A stretch of DNA of 64,000 nucleotides from Neurospora tetraspora (lineage: Eukaryota > Ascomycota > Sordariomycetes > Sordariales > Sordariaceae): assembly GCF_033439725.1 (NCBI RefSeq), contig NW_026944389.1:1426001-1490000 (forward strand), in the 5' to 3' direction. The stretch's first letter is position 1. Each line of letters starts with the position of its first letter. The translations under genes were made by a program, and so were the position numbers. This document shows, piece by piece, positions 47,373 through 58,675 of the stretch. The notes below the pieces were generated by a model, which was not told where the DNA came from, did no database searches, and saw only the letters and a list, made by a program, of their open reading frames with translations.

Positions 47373-50227
47373 CTACACGCCCGAATCATCCTGGAAATGC
47401 TTCGGCTCCTCATAATCCCACAGATTCCTCGGTTCCCCATGCCACTCCCTCCACTTCCTACACTTCTCCTCAATAACCGGCTTATCCTTCTCCATAATAG
47501 CCGGAATCAACTCCTTGTTCTCAATGATTTGCATAGCCAGACCAGAGGAAGCATGGAAGGCGATGTGGCAGTGGAGGATCCAGGCGCTGTTTGAGTTGAG
47601 GGTTAGTCAGTAAGTATGGAGAGAACAAAGGTCAAATCGAGCAAGGTAAGGTGGGGAAAGGGGGGGAAAGGGAAAAGCAGAGGGAGAAGAAAGGGGGATG
47701 AAAAAAAAAAAAAAAAAAAAAAGACACATACCCAGGGTTATCAGCCTTAAAAGCAACAACCACATACCCGCTAGCCGGCAAAAGCACCACGTCCCTCCTA
47801 GTAGGATTGTCACAATCCAGCCTCTCATTCTCGCAATTCAACTTGTCGGGGGTAAACCACCTCCCTTCGCCAATGTGACTAATATCCGGATCATCATACC
47901 AATTCTTGCTACTCTGCCTCAACACCGCAAAGTCGTGGCCATGCAAGTGAATCGGGTGCGCAGCGGGGAAGAAGATCCTTTGTCCCTCGGTCGGGACCTT
48001 GTCGGGAGCGGTGATCACCATCCAGATCCATTTGTCGTCGTTGGGATCGGTGGTGGGGAGGGTGACGATGTCGAGGTGCGGTTGGGTGATGAGGGAGTCG
48101 AGAGAGGAGAGGGCGAGGAGCGTGGGGTCGGAGAAGTTGATGCGGAAGGGGGCGATGTGCATGTCCCAGCGGGCCTGGTGGTACGTTAGTAGTAGGACAA
48201 AAGGGAAGGGAAGGGGAAAAAAAGGGGGGAGGGGGAGGGGGAGAGGGCGTTGGTGGTGAGATAATACGTACGTAAGCCTTGTCATCGGGGATATAAGGCG
48301 TGCTGGTGTTGGGACCGCCGGACATGGTCAGGCCGACGTTGAAGATGTAGCGCTTGTTGGGTGGGAGTGTTGTTTGGTTGACGACGTTGGGATCTTGAAT
48401 CATCGGTCAGAACCAAGGTACCATTTATTCCTCCGGACACATGCATCGAACTCACCGATATTCACCGGATTCCCAACCGTCCACGGTATCTTCGGCACCA
48501 GCTTTTCCAGTGGCTCATCCGCACAGGTAGTCTCGTACAGAGGCGGTTCCGACATGGGATCAGGCGCCTTTTCCATGGTCTGGAAAGTCCTGTTATACCT
48601 GATGATACCCATCTGCTCATCGGGACCGTAGGTGAACTTGCTGCATTTTCGTGCCGGGGTCACTCTCATCCAGTAGTTGCCGTATCTCTCGGCTTCGTAC
48701 GGGTTTTTTAGGCCGTGAACGAGGACGTGGTATCTTTGGCCTTCATGTGTTTCGCTTCAAGTTAGTACATGTGCCTAACGAGACTGGTTGGAACAAGAAG
48801 GGGGAAGGAGAAGGAGAGAAAAGACTGAACCCACCAATACCAATCTTGAGATTAGTAGTATTATACGGCACGATCGGCACAAAATCCATCTCAATAACCT
48901 CCATCGTATGATTATCAATCGAGAAAACAAACGTCGTATCAACCGCCGTGTTAATCAGAATCAGCAAGTGCTTCTTCCTCTCGTCCAAATAAAGCGTATA
49001 CTTCTTCTTCTTACTCCCAGCAGAGCCAAACTGTCCCACCCCGTTAATCAGGATATTCGTCATCGACGGCGCCACGCCCGATTTAAGCATAAGCGGCCAG
49101 TCCTCGAACACGCTGCGATGGTTCCAGTCTGTTAATAACAAAGGCTTGAACGCTTCGTTCGCCTCAAAGTTGGCTGTCGAGGGGCCGTAGATGGTGATGG
49201 GACCTAGCAGGCCGTCTCCGTATTGTAAGGAGTAGTGGCTGTGGTACCAGGCTGAGCCGTATTGCATGGCGCGGAACCGGTAGGTGAAGGTGTCGCCGGG
49301 GGCGATGGGACATTCGGTAATGCCGTTGACGCCGTCCATGTGGAAGGACTCTAATTGGCGGAAGCCGTGCCAGTGGACCTGATGGGATTTGTTAGTGGTG
49401 GGAAAGGGAAAGGAGGTTCAGGGAGCTGTGAAGTGGGTTGAGAACTTACGGATGTGCCGTTCCAGCGGAGATTGTTCTTTACGGTTACCTCTGTGGTCCT
49501 GTCAGTGACAACAACCTTCGTGATGGGTGGGAATGTATGTGTACGTACCAAGCCAGTCCCCCCAGCACGCCTCTGTTTGCGATCAGTCAGCATGGAGCTA
49601 TTCTGAAGGGCTTCTCGAAGGGGATGGATGCTACTTACCAATCCAAGGCCCTGGATATGTGCGGTTGAACACCTTGCCATGTTCCATCGTGGTACCATCC
49701 GGGGAAATAGGTTGCTCCGAGACTTCCAAGTAGAACTTGAAGATGTGTCAGCTCTGATACCTCAAGACAAGTGTGGATGATGATATACCAACCTTTCTAA
49801 CCTTCCCCTTAGGAATCTCCCACTCATTCTCATAATCAGTCATAATATCAATTCTCTTATCCTCATACTTATGCTTCAGCCAGCACGTCCTATTCTCAGG
49901 GCCATAGCAAGGCTCCCAATCCTTCATGTCGGGGTAATGGCAGTTAAGCCCTCCGCCGGGGCCTCCTTCCTGGGGACTCTTGGGTGTTCCGACGACGGGG
50001 TGGTCGTTCACCATGTAGGAGCGTTCTTTGCCGCCGGTGTAGAGGGGGACTACATCGTCGACGGCATTGTTGGAGCTGGGGGGGAAAGGGTGGTGATGAT
50101 GGACATCTTCCAGTGCGATGGGGACTTGGGGACGCTGTGATGAGAGATCACTGCCGTCCTCTGGGGAAGAGAAGGTGAGGAAACTGAAGACCTGCACGAC
50201 GCTGGTCCACACTGAGGCGAGCCTCAT
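47373..50227 (-). CDS. Secreted laccase-type multicopper oxidase
   Basis: Nine exons (50227-49793, 49735-49639, 49572-49549, 49490-49450, 49378-48835, 48740-48456, 48393-48272, 48174-47732, 47586-47373) join in frame to 734 residues. The N-terminus MRLASVWTSVVQVFSFLTFSS is a likely signal peptide. Copper motifs are complete: HWHG (about 201), WYHSHYS, HPIHLHGHDF and HCHIAFHASSGLAM with type-1 Cys 670, His 675 and axial Leu 680. Laccases oxidise phenols and reduce oxygen to water outside the cell. The C-terminus ends DDSGV, matching the DSG(V/L/I) plug of ascomycete laccases. An extra region of about 100 residues with a His run (HHHHPFPP) precedes the first cupredoxin domain. The exon 1 donor (GTTGGT) is weak, so the join there may shift by a few residues. 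Confidence 0.93.
47700..47722. repeat. Poly(A) tract in the last laccase intron
   Basis: About 22 consecutive A on the plus strand (T in the transcript) lie close after the donor of the 145-nt final intron. Confidence 0.85.
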
Positions 50228-51068
50228 GGTGGGCGTCAATGAAGGTTTGGGGCGTTTGAGTCAAGGACAAGAAGATTCGTGAAGGATGTGATTGATATAG
50301 CTTTAGGCGAGAGAAGGGGTATAGGAAGCGAACAAAGTTAGACATGTTCTCCGAACCAAACAGCTCAGCTTTGAAGCTCTTTATAAGCTTTCACCACCTC
50401 GTCTACCAGATGTCTCATCCATAAACATGGCGGTCTCGCCTATGAGCTGTGTCAGGTAGCCTCAAACCGTTAGCATAGTGCTTGTGGGGTAGGCAGACGC
50501 AGAAAGGTTACAATGCAACCTGTGATATAAGGTAAACTATTGAAGCTACCTGTTCAGCTTCCCCGCCGTCTGTACCTAACCGTCAGTATGTCCCAGAAGT
50601 GATGGGCCAGCGTGAGGGGTTGTGGGTTTTAACGTAATGATCGACTCTCACAGGTAGCCATGATTCTCGCGGTTTCAATCGTTGACCAATGAAGCATGAA
50701 AACACAACACAAGTTCTCGGATACTCTAACAATGAATTATCGTGTGTCTTGGACCCTTGTGCCAGAGTGTCTTGCGCGGCTCATGCTAGAGCCAACCCGG
50801 TCATCCACTCACTAAGAAAGCAGCTGTAGCTCCATTGAGCGGTAGCCCGATGAAGAGGCGGGCTGAACCGTAATGTTCCAGAAAAAAGTAGCGTCTAACG
50901 CCTCAACAAGCATGTCTGAGGTGTGATATCCCATTGTGGACAGCTGAATCTGGGGTTTGTGGCTGGCTGGCGAGTCTCTCTCCCCCTTCACAGGTTTCTG
51001 CAGTGATCAACCGCGTTATTCCCGAGACCATGGGTGTCAACGTCAAATGGGTGTATAGGAGACTTGAT
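50228..51068. other. Laccase promoter region
   Basis: This lies between the laccase start and the COMT stop, both on the minus strand. No coding frame is credible. A CTTTATAAGC element near 50379-50388 could serve as a TATA-like sequence. Confidence 0.5.
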
Positions 51069-51904
51069 TCAAGCTTTAACGCCCACGCACTCAGTAATCT
51101 CCAGAGCATCCTCATTGCCACTCGGCTCCCAGCTCTTGATAGACCTGCTGTTGTATTGCAGATTCGGATTTCCCTTCTCTTCGGAATTCTTGTCAAGCTC
51201 TTGCTTCTCGGCAACACTGGCTCTGACCCACTCAGCATATGGCGGGTTTCCCGGTAGGATCATGTTGTCGGCAACCAAGACGGTGCCTGGGCCGACAAGA
51301 CCGAGTCTCTCACATCGCTTGAGATCACTGGTGTAGCTTGGCTTGTGATGGTCAAAGAAAGCCATGGCAAGCTGGGACTTGAGCGCGCCTGAATCGTAAA
51401 GACGTTGGATACCCTCAGCACCAGTGCCAACAGTGATTCTGACGACATCCCTGAGGCCAGCCAAGTCGACGAGACTTGCGGCAACAGCGGCAAAGAGGGG
51501 GCTTTTCTCGACGCTATGGTATTGCTTTCCGCCAGCCTTTCTCAGGGCGTCACCGAACATGATGGCAGAGTAGCCGACATAGCCGCCCAGCTCGAGGATG
51601 GAGTCAGGCTTATAGTCGGTAATGAGTTTCGTGACAACAGCGCCTTTGGTCTCGCCAATGTTGATCAGGCCGGTGACAGAGCGGGCAAAGTCGTCGATGG
51701 CCTGTAGGACCTTTTGTGGGTTCCCGCGCAGCTGGTCGATGTCGGGACGGCTGTAGATGGACTCGAGCAGGGCAACTTCGCGGCCATCACTATGCTGTAA
51801 TGCTCATGTTAGCCATGCCGTCACAGGAGGGAATTGAGCAAAGTATGACTACCGACAAATTTGCCGTCCACCTCCCAGCTAAGGTAGACCTTGGAGCGGT
51901 CCAT
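51069..51904 (-). CDS. Catechol O-methyltransferase family protein
   Basis: The main exon is 51794-51069 (242 codons); a short first exon, about 51904-51857, encodes MDRSKVYLSWEVDGKF. Total is about 257 residues. The first splice is uncertain because the phase-0 donor (GTCGGT) is weak; GTAGTC lies 4 bases further on but in another phase. The protein has the COMT pattern: DGREVALLESIY, RGNPQKVLQAIDDF, the SAM-binding ILELGGYVGYSAI, FFDHHKP with a metal-ligand Asp, and VLVADN with the Asp-Asn pair. It transfers methyl from S-adenosylmethionine to a catechol hydroxyl, needs Mg2+, and is probably cytosolic. Fungal natural substrates are mostly unknown. It is the last gene before the AT-rich block and lies near a laccase. 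Confidence 0.88.
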
Positions 51905-52789
51905 GATACGAATCTGCGTTGATGTGCGTAGACTTTCCCCTTGTGGTGTGTGTAACCGTTGAAGCTTTCACTCCTGTCCCGAACTTGGGTAGGTGGAAAT
52001 GTCTTGACGCTGGAATGAGGAGTAGAAGCGGATTTGTACCTCTCTCTAGAATGTGATCCGAAGAGGTGCATGACACAGAATGCGGACTTTTACCAATCTC
52101 GTCTCGCGGGTTCTGCGGTACACGTGTACGATCCTGGAAGCAGCAATGAGGAGTTGTACGCAACACGGAGCTCTCAATGTGATGGTCAGCGCGGGGGAGT
52201 GCAGCCGCAGCTCTGAAGGAAGCAATTGACTGGATGAAGTTGCCAACTCGGTAGCTCTCCGTCCAGCCCCGTGATGTCGCCCCAGCTGAGCCCGACAAGG
52301 TACGGTCTTTCGCTATCTTCCATGGCACGGGGACAGATCATTCAATGATCATCATTGATTGTGACTGCTGTAGCACGCACTTGACAGGACAGCAGCCGGG
52401 ACAAGAATGGACAGTCGACCGGAAGTAGAGGGAGCTGAGAGCGAAACCCGAATGGACAGAGGCGTGGTTAATGAAAACCGATGATGATATGCGGGAGTTG
52501 CTGCTTATTGGCATCTGGCATGTTGAGTGGTGCGGGAGGAAGATAAATCCGAATGGACTTGCCGATTGGAAGTTGAGGCCGACTGGCCGAGAAAGGAAAG
52601 CGGAGATGAAAAGGTACGTACCCACCGGAACTCCACCCCTCACTCTTGCCTAATCTCATTGGCCAATCTTCACTTGCAGGCGGTGATCGACAGCAGGGTT
52701 AGGGGCTGAAAAGACAAAGTGGCTGTCGCTAAGACTGCGACAAGGTTATCGCCCCACACCGTAAGCAAAATCCAGCCGACTTCGGAAGC
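51905..52789. other. COMT promoter and edge of the AT-rich block
   Basis: Normal base composition persists up to about 52,790, then drops abruptly. Only frames of 60-150 codons without recognisable content are present. Confidence 0.5.
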
Positions 52790-52849
52790 CTTAACAATTA
52801 ATTTTGACTATTTCCAATTGTTGCAAATAAAAAGATTTTACTAAACTAA

Positions 52850-55000
52850 TTGGGAACTAGTTCGGAACTAATTATACCTTAGTACATTTAGAATGTACTA
52901 TACAAATACTAGACTTTAAAATAATAAGTATAAACTAGTTAGGAATTAGTTGAGAATATGTCTTTGCTTAATTAATTTAATTAAATAAAATAATAATTTA
53001 TACTTTATTAATCTTACTATATTTTATAGTTACTATAGTATAATTATATTAATATAATACTTTATATTAGAAAATGGATTAATAAATAACTTTTATATAG
53101 AAAATTTAAATAAATTCTTTTTATTTATAAAAAAGTATATAATAGAAACCTATTTAATAGAAATAGTGAAAATACTACTAATAATTTACTAAATAAAAAG
53201 TTTATATTTTAGAAGACTATTATAATTATTTTTTATAATAAATTTAATAATTAATAAGTATATAATCCTAAATAGTGCCTTTATTATAAAGATATTAATT
53301 TAACGCCTTTAGAACTAGTTCTGAACAAGTCTTCTTATAATTTAAATAATATTAGAAAATTAATAATTAACGTTATATATATTAATTATATTAAATATTT
53401 CTTTGGATATATATATTATATTCTTATATTTTCCTCTTAATATAGGTTTTTAAATTGCTATTATATAAAGAAATTTAATAAATTTCATTTTTAAAAGAAC
53501 AAAATATAAAAAAAGAGTTTTCTTGTAAAATGTAATTAAATATGATAAGAAAGATTAAAAATATAATAGAATTATAGTTAATAGGTATTATAAATAACGA
53601 TTTAAATTAATTAAATAATTTATATAATATATAATTTTAAATAGCGCTTTTATTTTAATAATTTTACTTTATCACCGTTAGAACTAATTCGGAACAAGTT
53701 CCTTTATAAGTTAAGTAATTTATAAGATTAATATATAACGGCGTTTATATTAATTATAGTATATCTTTATTTATTTATATTTTTTCAATTATAATTCTCC
53801 TTATTATTAATAAAGTTAATTTTGTTACTTGAATAGGAGATATCCTAATATATTTCATTTTTAAATAAAAAGAATATAGAAAAATGTTCTATTATATTGA
53901 ATTAACAAATATAATTCTTAAATTTAGAAATAAAATACATATAGGTATTAATAGAATATTATTATTCTTAGTTTTATTTAATTGAGTAGTGTATATAATA
54001 TATAATTTTATATAGCGCTTTTATTTTAATAATTTTACTTTATTATCGTTAGAATTAGTTCGGAACAAGTTCTTTACTAATTAAATAATATTATAAGATT
54101 AATATATAACGCTATTTGTTTTACTTATATTTTATTTATTATTAGATATTTTTCGAATTATGATGGTATTTATTTGTAGAAAAGATAATTTTATAGCTTA
54201 TATATAAAAAACTATAATAAATTCATTTTTAAGGAATAAAGGCTAGAAAAAGAAGATTTTTAATAGAAAATAATTAAATAAAATGAGAAATATCAAAAAT
54301 ATAATATATATATATAATAAAGGAGTAATATAATTGAAAATTTAATTTAATAAAGTAATTTATATAATATATAACTTTATATAACGATTTACATTAAGAA
54401 TATTTATTTAATGGTTTAAAACCAGTTTAGAATAAGTGCTAATATAATTTAAATCATGCTATAATACGAGTGATTAATACTAAATATATTTATTATATTC
54501 AATATTAAAAAATATATTTCAATAAAATTATTATTTTCTTTAGTATTAAAACGGGTTATTAAATAAGTTTTATAAGAAGAGTTCTAAAAAATGCTTATTT
54601 TAAATAAAAAGGATTAGAGAAAGAAGTTCTTTTAAAAAATATAATTAAATATAACACGAAATAGTAAATATATAATATATACATATATATTTAATAGGAA
54701 TTAACTTTCAGAATCTTAATTAATTTAATAATTTACATAATATATAGCTACTATTAGAACTAGTTCGGAACAAATTCAATTACAATTTAATTAATATTAT
54801 AAAATGAGTATTTAATTATATATCTTTTATATTTTATATTTATTATTATACTTGAAAGGAATTATATTATTATTTAATATTAAATAAGTTTATTTTAAAT
54901 TATTTATGAGAAGAATTCTCTAAATTAATTTAACATAAATATATTTTAATTTTAAATATATTATGGAATTCATAATTAAAATTATATTTAAATCATATCC
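52850..55000. repeat. Degenerate tandem array, unit about 370 bp
   Basis: A shared landmark (agaactagttcggaacaag and variants) recurs at about 52,935, 53,312, 53,681, 54,052, 54,420 and 54,757, a spacing of 337-377 bases. Each landmark is preceded by an AT stretch with tatagcgcttttattttaat-like sequence (53,640; 54,010; weaker at 54,380). A second shared segment (tttcatttttaaa with A-rich follow-on) recurs at about 53,483, 53,848, 54,220 and 54,590. Units are diverged by many transitions, consistent with RIP of a tandem repeat. Confidence 0.75.
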
Positions 55001-56202
55001 AAAGGTATAAAAATATAAAAAAGGGAATTGAAATATAATATTGAAGGGTAACTAAACGAATATAATTAATACAATATAGAATATTAAACAATCTTTATAT
55101 TAACTATATTATATTAATATACATAAAGTTATTTTAAAATGAATTTAATTTTTAAAGAAATTTATATATATAAAAAATTAATTATTTCTATAATAAAGGA
55201 TAGATAAACACTTATTAATATATTTTGATTTACCATATATTTTAAACTATAATAATAGTACGACCAAATAAATTATTATTTATATTATTGTTTTATTAGA
55301 TTAATTCTAAATTAAATATATATTAATTATAAAATTAGTAATTATCGATTTGCTTTTGAATTTAATATTATTTAATTATATATTACATGCAATATTATAT
55401 ATAATATCACATGCAATATTACGTATATAATTACGTAATATAATTAGCGTGATACATTACCTTTGGTAGAATTCTTGGGTATAAAATCCCTCTTCGAATT
55501 TTATTTCTAAATTTAAACCTTCTCTTCTTTTCTTCCTATATTAACCTTATTTCGATTCCGGTACGTGTGACATCTTTCTCAGATTCTTTTCAGATTTATT
55601 TTAGAAATTCTTTAGATTCTTTTCACTTTAATTGAAAATACTAATATTTAATAGTACTAATCCAATACTAATTAAAGACTAATTAGAATTATAGCCCCTA
55701 ACTACTCCAAATATAACGTTTACTAGCGTTATATTACTTTGGAGAAGCGTCCGGAGAGTTTCCCTCCTTTTATTTTTAATAATATAAATTTAATTTATTA
55801 TTAGTCTATAATTAATTTAAAACTAATTCTTGATTTATTTTAGAATAGAAAGGTTTAGATCGCTATTAGCAAATTCTTCTACCGTTTTGAATAGCCCGGT
55901 AGTACTATATTAACCGACGTTATAAATTATATTTATTCATAATTTATTAATTACCAATCCCTATTTAATATTATATTAATCTTATTTTTTTTTTTTAATA
56001 TAAGTGGAACTTAACTTCTAATTTACGTAAGTACGTAGCAAAGTGTAAACTACTTAATAAGACCAAAGTTATTATTAAGAGTAATAGCGTTAGTAGCCCC
56101 TCTTTAAAAGAAAATTAGGAATTTATTAGTAAATAATTAATTATAATTAGTCTTTAATTTATTCGAGATTAATTTAAAATAGACTATTACGTTAATTTAA
56201 TA

Positions 56203-56850
56203 AAATTTGTCGATAATAATGACGACGAATCCGAAACTAATTCGGACGCTAATTTAGCCCTAGCCCCGCCTTCCCAACCGAAGAAGGGGAAAGGTTTTAA
56301 TAAAGAAGCGTACTATAGATAAAAATAACGAGGGTAGTAATAAGAGTAGTAAGGACGATAAAATAGTTCGTTTTCCGAAGAAGAAAGCGAAGATTTCTTT
56401 TTCCCTTTAATTAATTTAGAATAAGAATAGTATAATAAGTAATCTAGATTTATTTAGAATTAATTACGAATTAATATAGAATTTAATGTATATTTAGTTT
56501 TCGTACTATTAAATAAGGAAGGCCTTTATTAAGAACGTCCTTAATAAGCCTATAATTAAGGATATAAAGGTTCAGAAGTATCCGGGGTATATCAGATTCG
56601 GTATTTCGTATAAAATTTTTAATTTATCCCGGACTCGTTTAGAATTAATATAGAATTAATTTAGGCACTAGAATTAAACGTCCTCTTAAAAACGAGGAGG
56701 AAGAGTATAATATATAGAAGTATTTCCCTTTTAAGCCGGAGGCTAAAGATAACCTTAGCACTCTCTTAATAAAGAACGCTATTAAGAAGTAAATTATTAA
56801 TACTTTTTTAAAGCTAAAATTAGTAATAAATTTAATTAGGTACAATCCTA
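56203..56850 (+). pseudogene. Decayed coding remnants inside the AT block
   Basis: Short open stretches of 30-45 codons with protein-like composition follow each other in shifting frames. About 56,203-56,320 reads an acidic then Pro/Lys-rich peptide (FVDNNDDESETNSD, later PPSQPKKGKG). About 56,312-56,410 is Lys/Ser-rich (SNKSSKDDKIVRFPKKKAK). About 56,514-56,645 contains KVQKYPGYIRFGISYK. Stops and frame changes separate them. This looks like a RIP-damaged gene or mobile-element open frame; I cannot assign the family. Confidence 0.4.
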
Positions 56851-57649
56851 GATTAATTATTATAGTTTAATTCTTAATTATGACCGGTCAAATTCTTTAA
56901 TATATTAATTTTATATTATATTTATAATTGCTAGTGAATTTTATATACTACTATATAATACTAATAAGTTTTTAAGTATAAATTTAATAATATAGTAATA
57001 TTTAATTGGAAAGATTAGTTCGGAACCCGTTAAGGACTAGGAAAAGACTAATTTAAAACTAGTTCTATTAAATATTATTTATAAGATTTTATGAAATATA
57101 TAATTAATTATAAATATTCCTTATAGTAAAGTAAAAAAGTATATAATTATATGATTTAGCATAAAAAGGTTTAATTTTTTAAAACTTTAATAAATTATAT
57201 TCTTTAGGTTTAATAAATTAAAGAAATTAAATTTATTTAACAATACCTATTATTTAAAGAATATTAATATCTATTATTATATTATATAATATATTACAAT
57301 AAATTATATTATATTCATTATTATTATTAATATTATTATTAAATTATATTAATTTAATTACATTAATTATAATCTAATTCTAATTTAAATCCCATTATAA
57401 TATATTAATTTACGTAATCTTATTTATATCCTATAAATTACCCTAACTATATATATTCTTATTATTTTTTTTATATAATAAAAGAAATTATATTTTATAT
57501 TTTATAATACCCTCGCTATATAAAAATTAATAAAGAAGAAGAAATCTAACTTTTAAATCAATATTCTAAATTTAATAATAGAAATATTTATATATATATA
57601 TATATATCCAATAACATTTAAATTCTATAAATAATGTATTATTAATCAA

Positions 57650-57900
57650 AAATCGATTAAGAATTATTTTAAATTTATTTTATATTAATACTAGAAGAAG
57701 ATATTAAAATTATTGAGAAATACCTTTCTATATAATTCTATATTAGTAAAAAATCAAACTTAATTGAAAGGGTAAAATATAAATAAATTTTAAAAAAGTA
57801 AGTATTTATAGCGAATTTCTTATAAGGTCGTACGGTAGGATAATAAAATTAATAATTAATATTTCTTATTTCTCTATAATAAATGAATTATAAATTAATA
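57650..57900. repeat. Direct repeat, left copy
   Basis: A segment running from tattaatactagaagaagatattaa through gcgaatttcttataaggt to taattaatatttcttatttctct recurs in the same order about 760 bases to the right, with many transition differences. Confidence 0.6.
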
Positions 57901-58409
57901 TAAGGATATAGGTTAGAGGGCTTGGGGAGCTATTTATATATATATATTTAGTAGTATTGAAAATAGGAAAATTTAAATCTAATAAATTGAAAGCGAATTC
58001 AAAATCAAAATAGAATGAATTCCCCTATTATTTCTTTTATAATTTAAATATTTAAATATTCACTTTAATCTTTCTTTCTAACCACAATCTAATTATTCCA
58101 ATTCAATTAAATTTAAAGTTTTTAAATTAAAATATAGTTAATTAAAAACAAATTTAAAACTGAATTAAAACCGATTCCTTTCTTATTTCTTTTGTAATTT
58201 TAGAATTTTAAGCTTAGATTTAGCCTTTTTAGCTTTAACTTCAGCCTTTTCAATTTTAATTTTAACCTTTTTAATTTTAGCTTTAACTTTTTCTATTTCC
58301 AATTCTAAAATCCTTAGCTGACAATCTTCTCCTTTACTATTATACGGTATTGGTTTAGATTCTAATCGCTTCTATTTCCTAAGAAATTTGTTATTATTTA
58401 AGAATTCGT

Positions 58410-58675
58410 TAAGAACTAATTTAAAATTCATTTAGTAATAATATTAGATGAAAATATTAAAGCTATCGAAAATTGCCCTTCTATATTACTTTACGCTGGC
58501 GATAAATAAAGGTTAATTGAAGGGGTAGAATATAAAGGTAAATTCTAAAAGAAATGATTATTTAAATAAGTAAATTTCAATAGAGTAAGTATTTGTGGCG
58601 AATTTCCTATAAGGTTATATATTGGAATAGTAAAGTTAATAATTAAATTCATTACTTCTCTATATTAAATTATTT
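58410..58675. repeat. Direct repeat, right copy
   Basis: The second copy of the 57,650-57,900 segment: attagatgaaaatattaaag, gttaattgaaggggtagaat, gcgaatttcctataaggtt, then attacttctctata. It carries about 30 extra bases around 58,555-58,580 relative to the left copy. Confidence 0.6.

Noticed and set aside
52846-54780. Heat-shock elements (nGAAn arrays) in the AT block
   Set aside because: GAA and TTC are 4 bases apart within the palindrome and 1 base apart between units, unlike the alternating 5-bp HSE arrangement.
56645-56845. 66-codon minus-strand frame in the AT block
   Set aside because: AT-driven Phe/Ile/Leu/Lys composition with no recognisable motif; expected by chance in 11 kb of such DNA.
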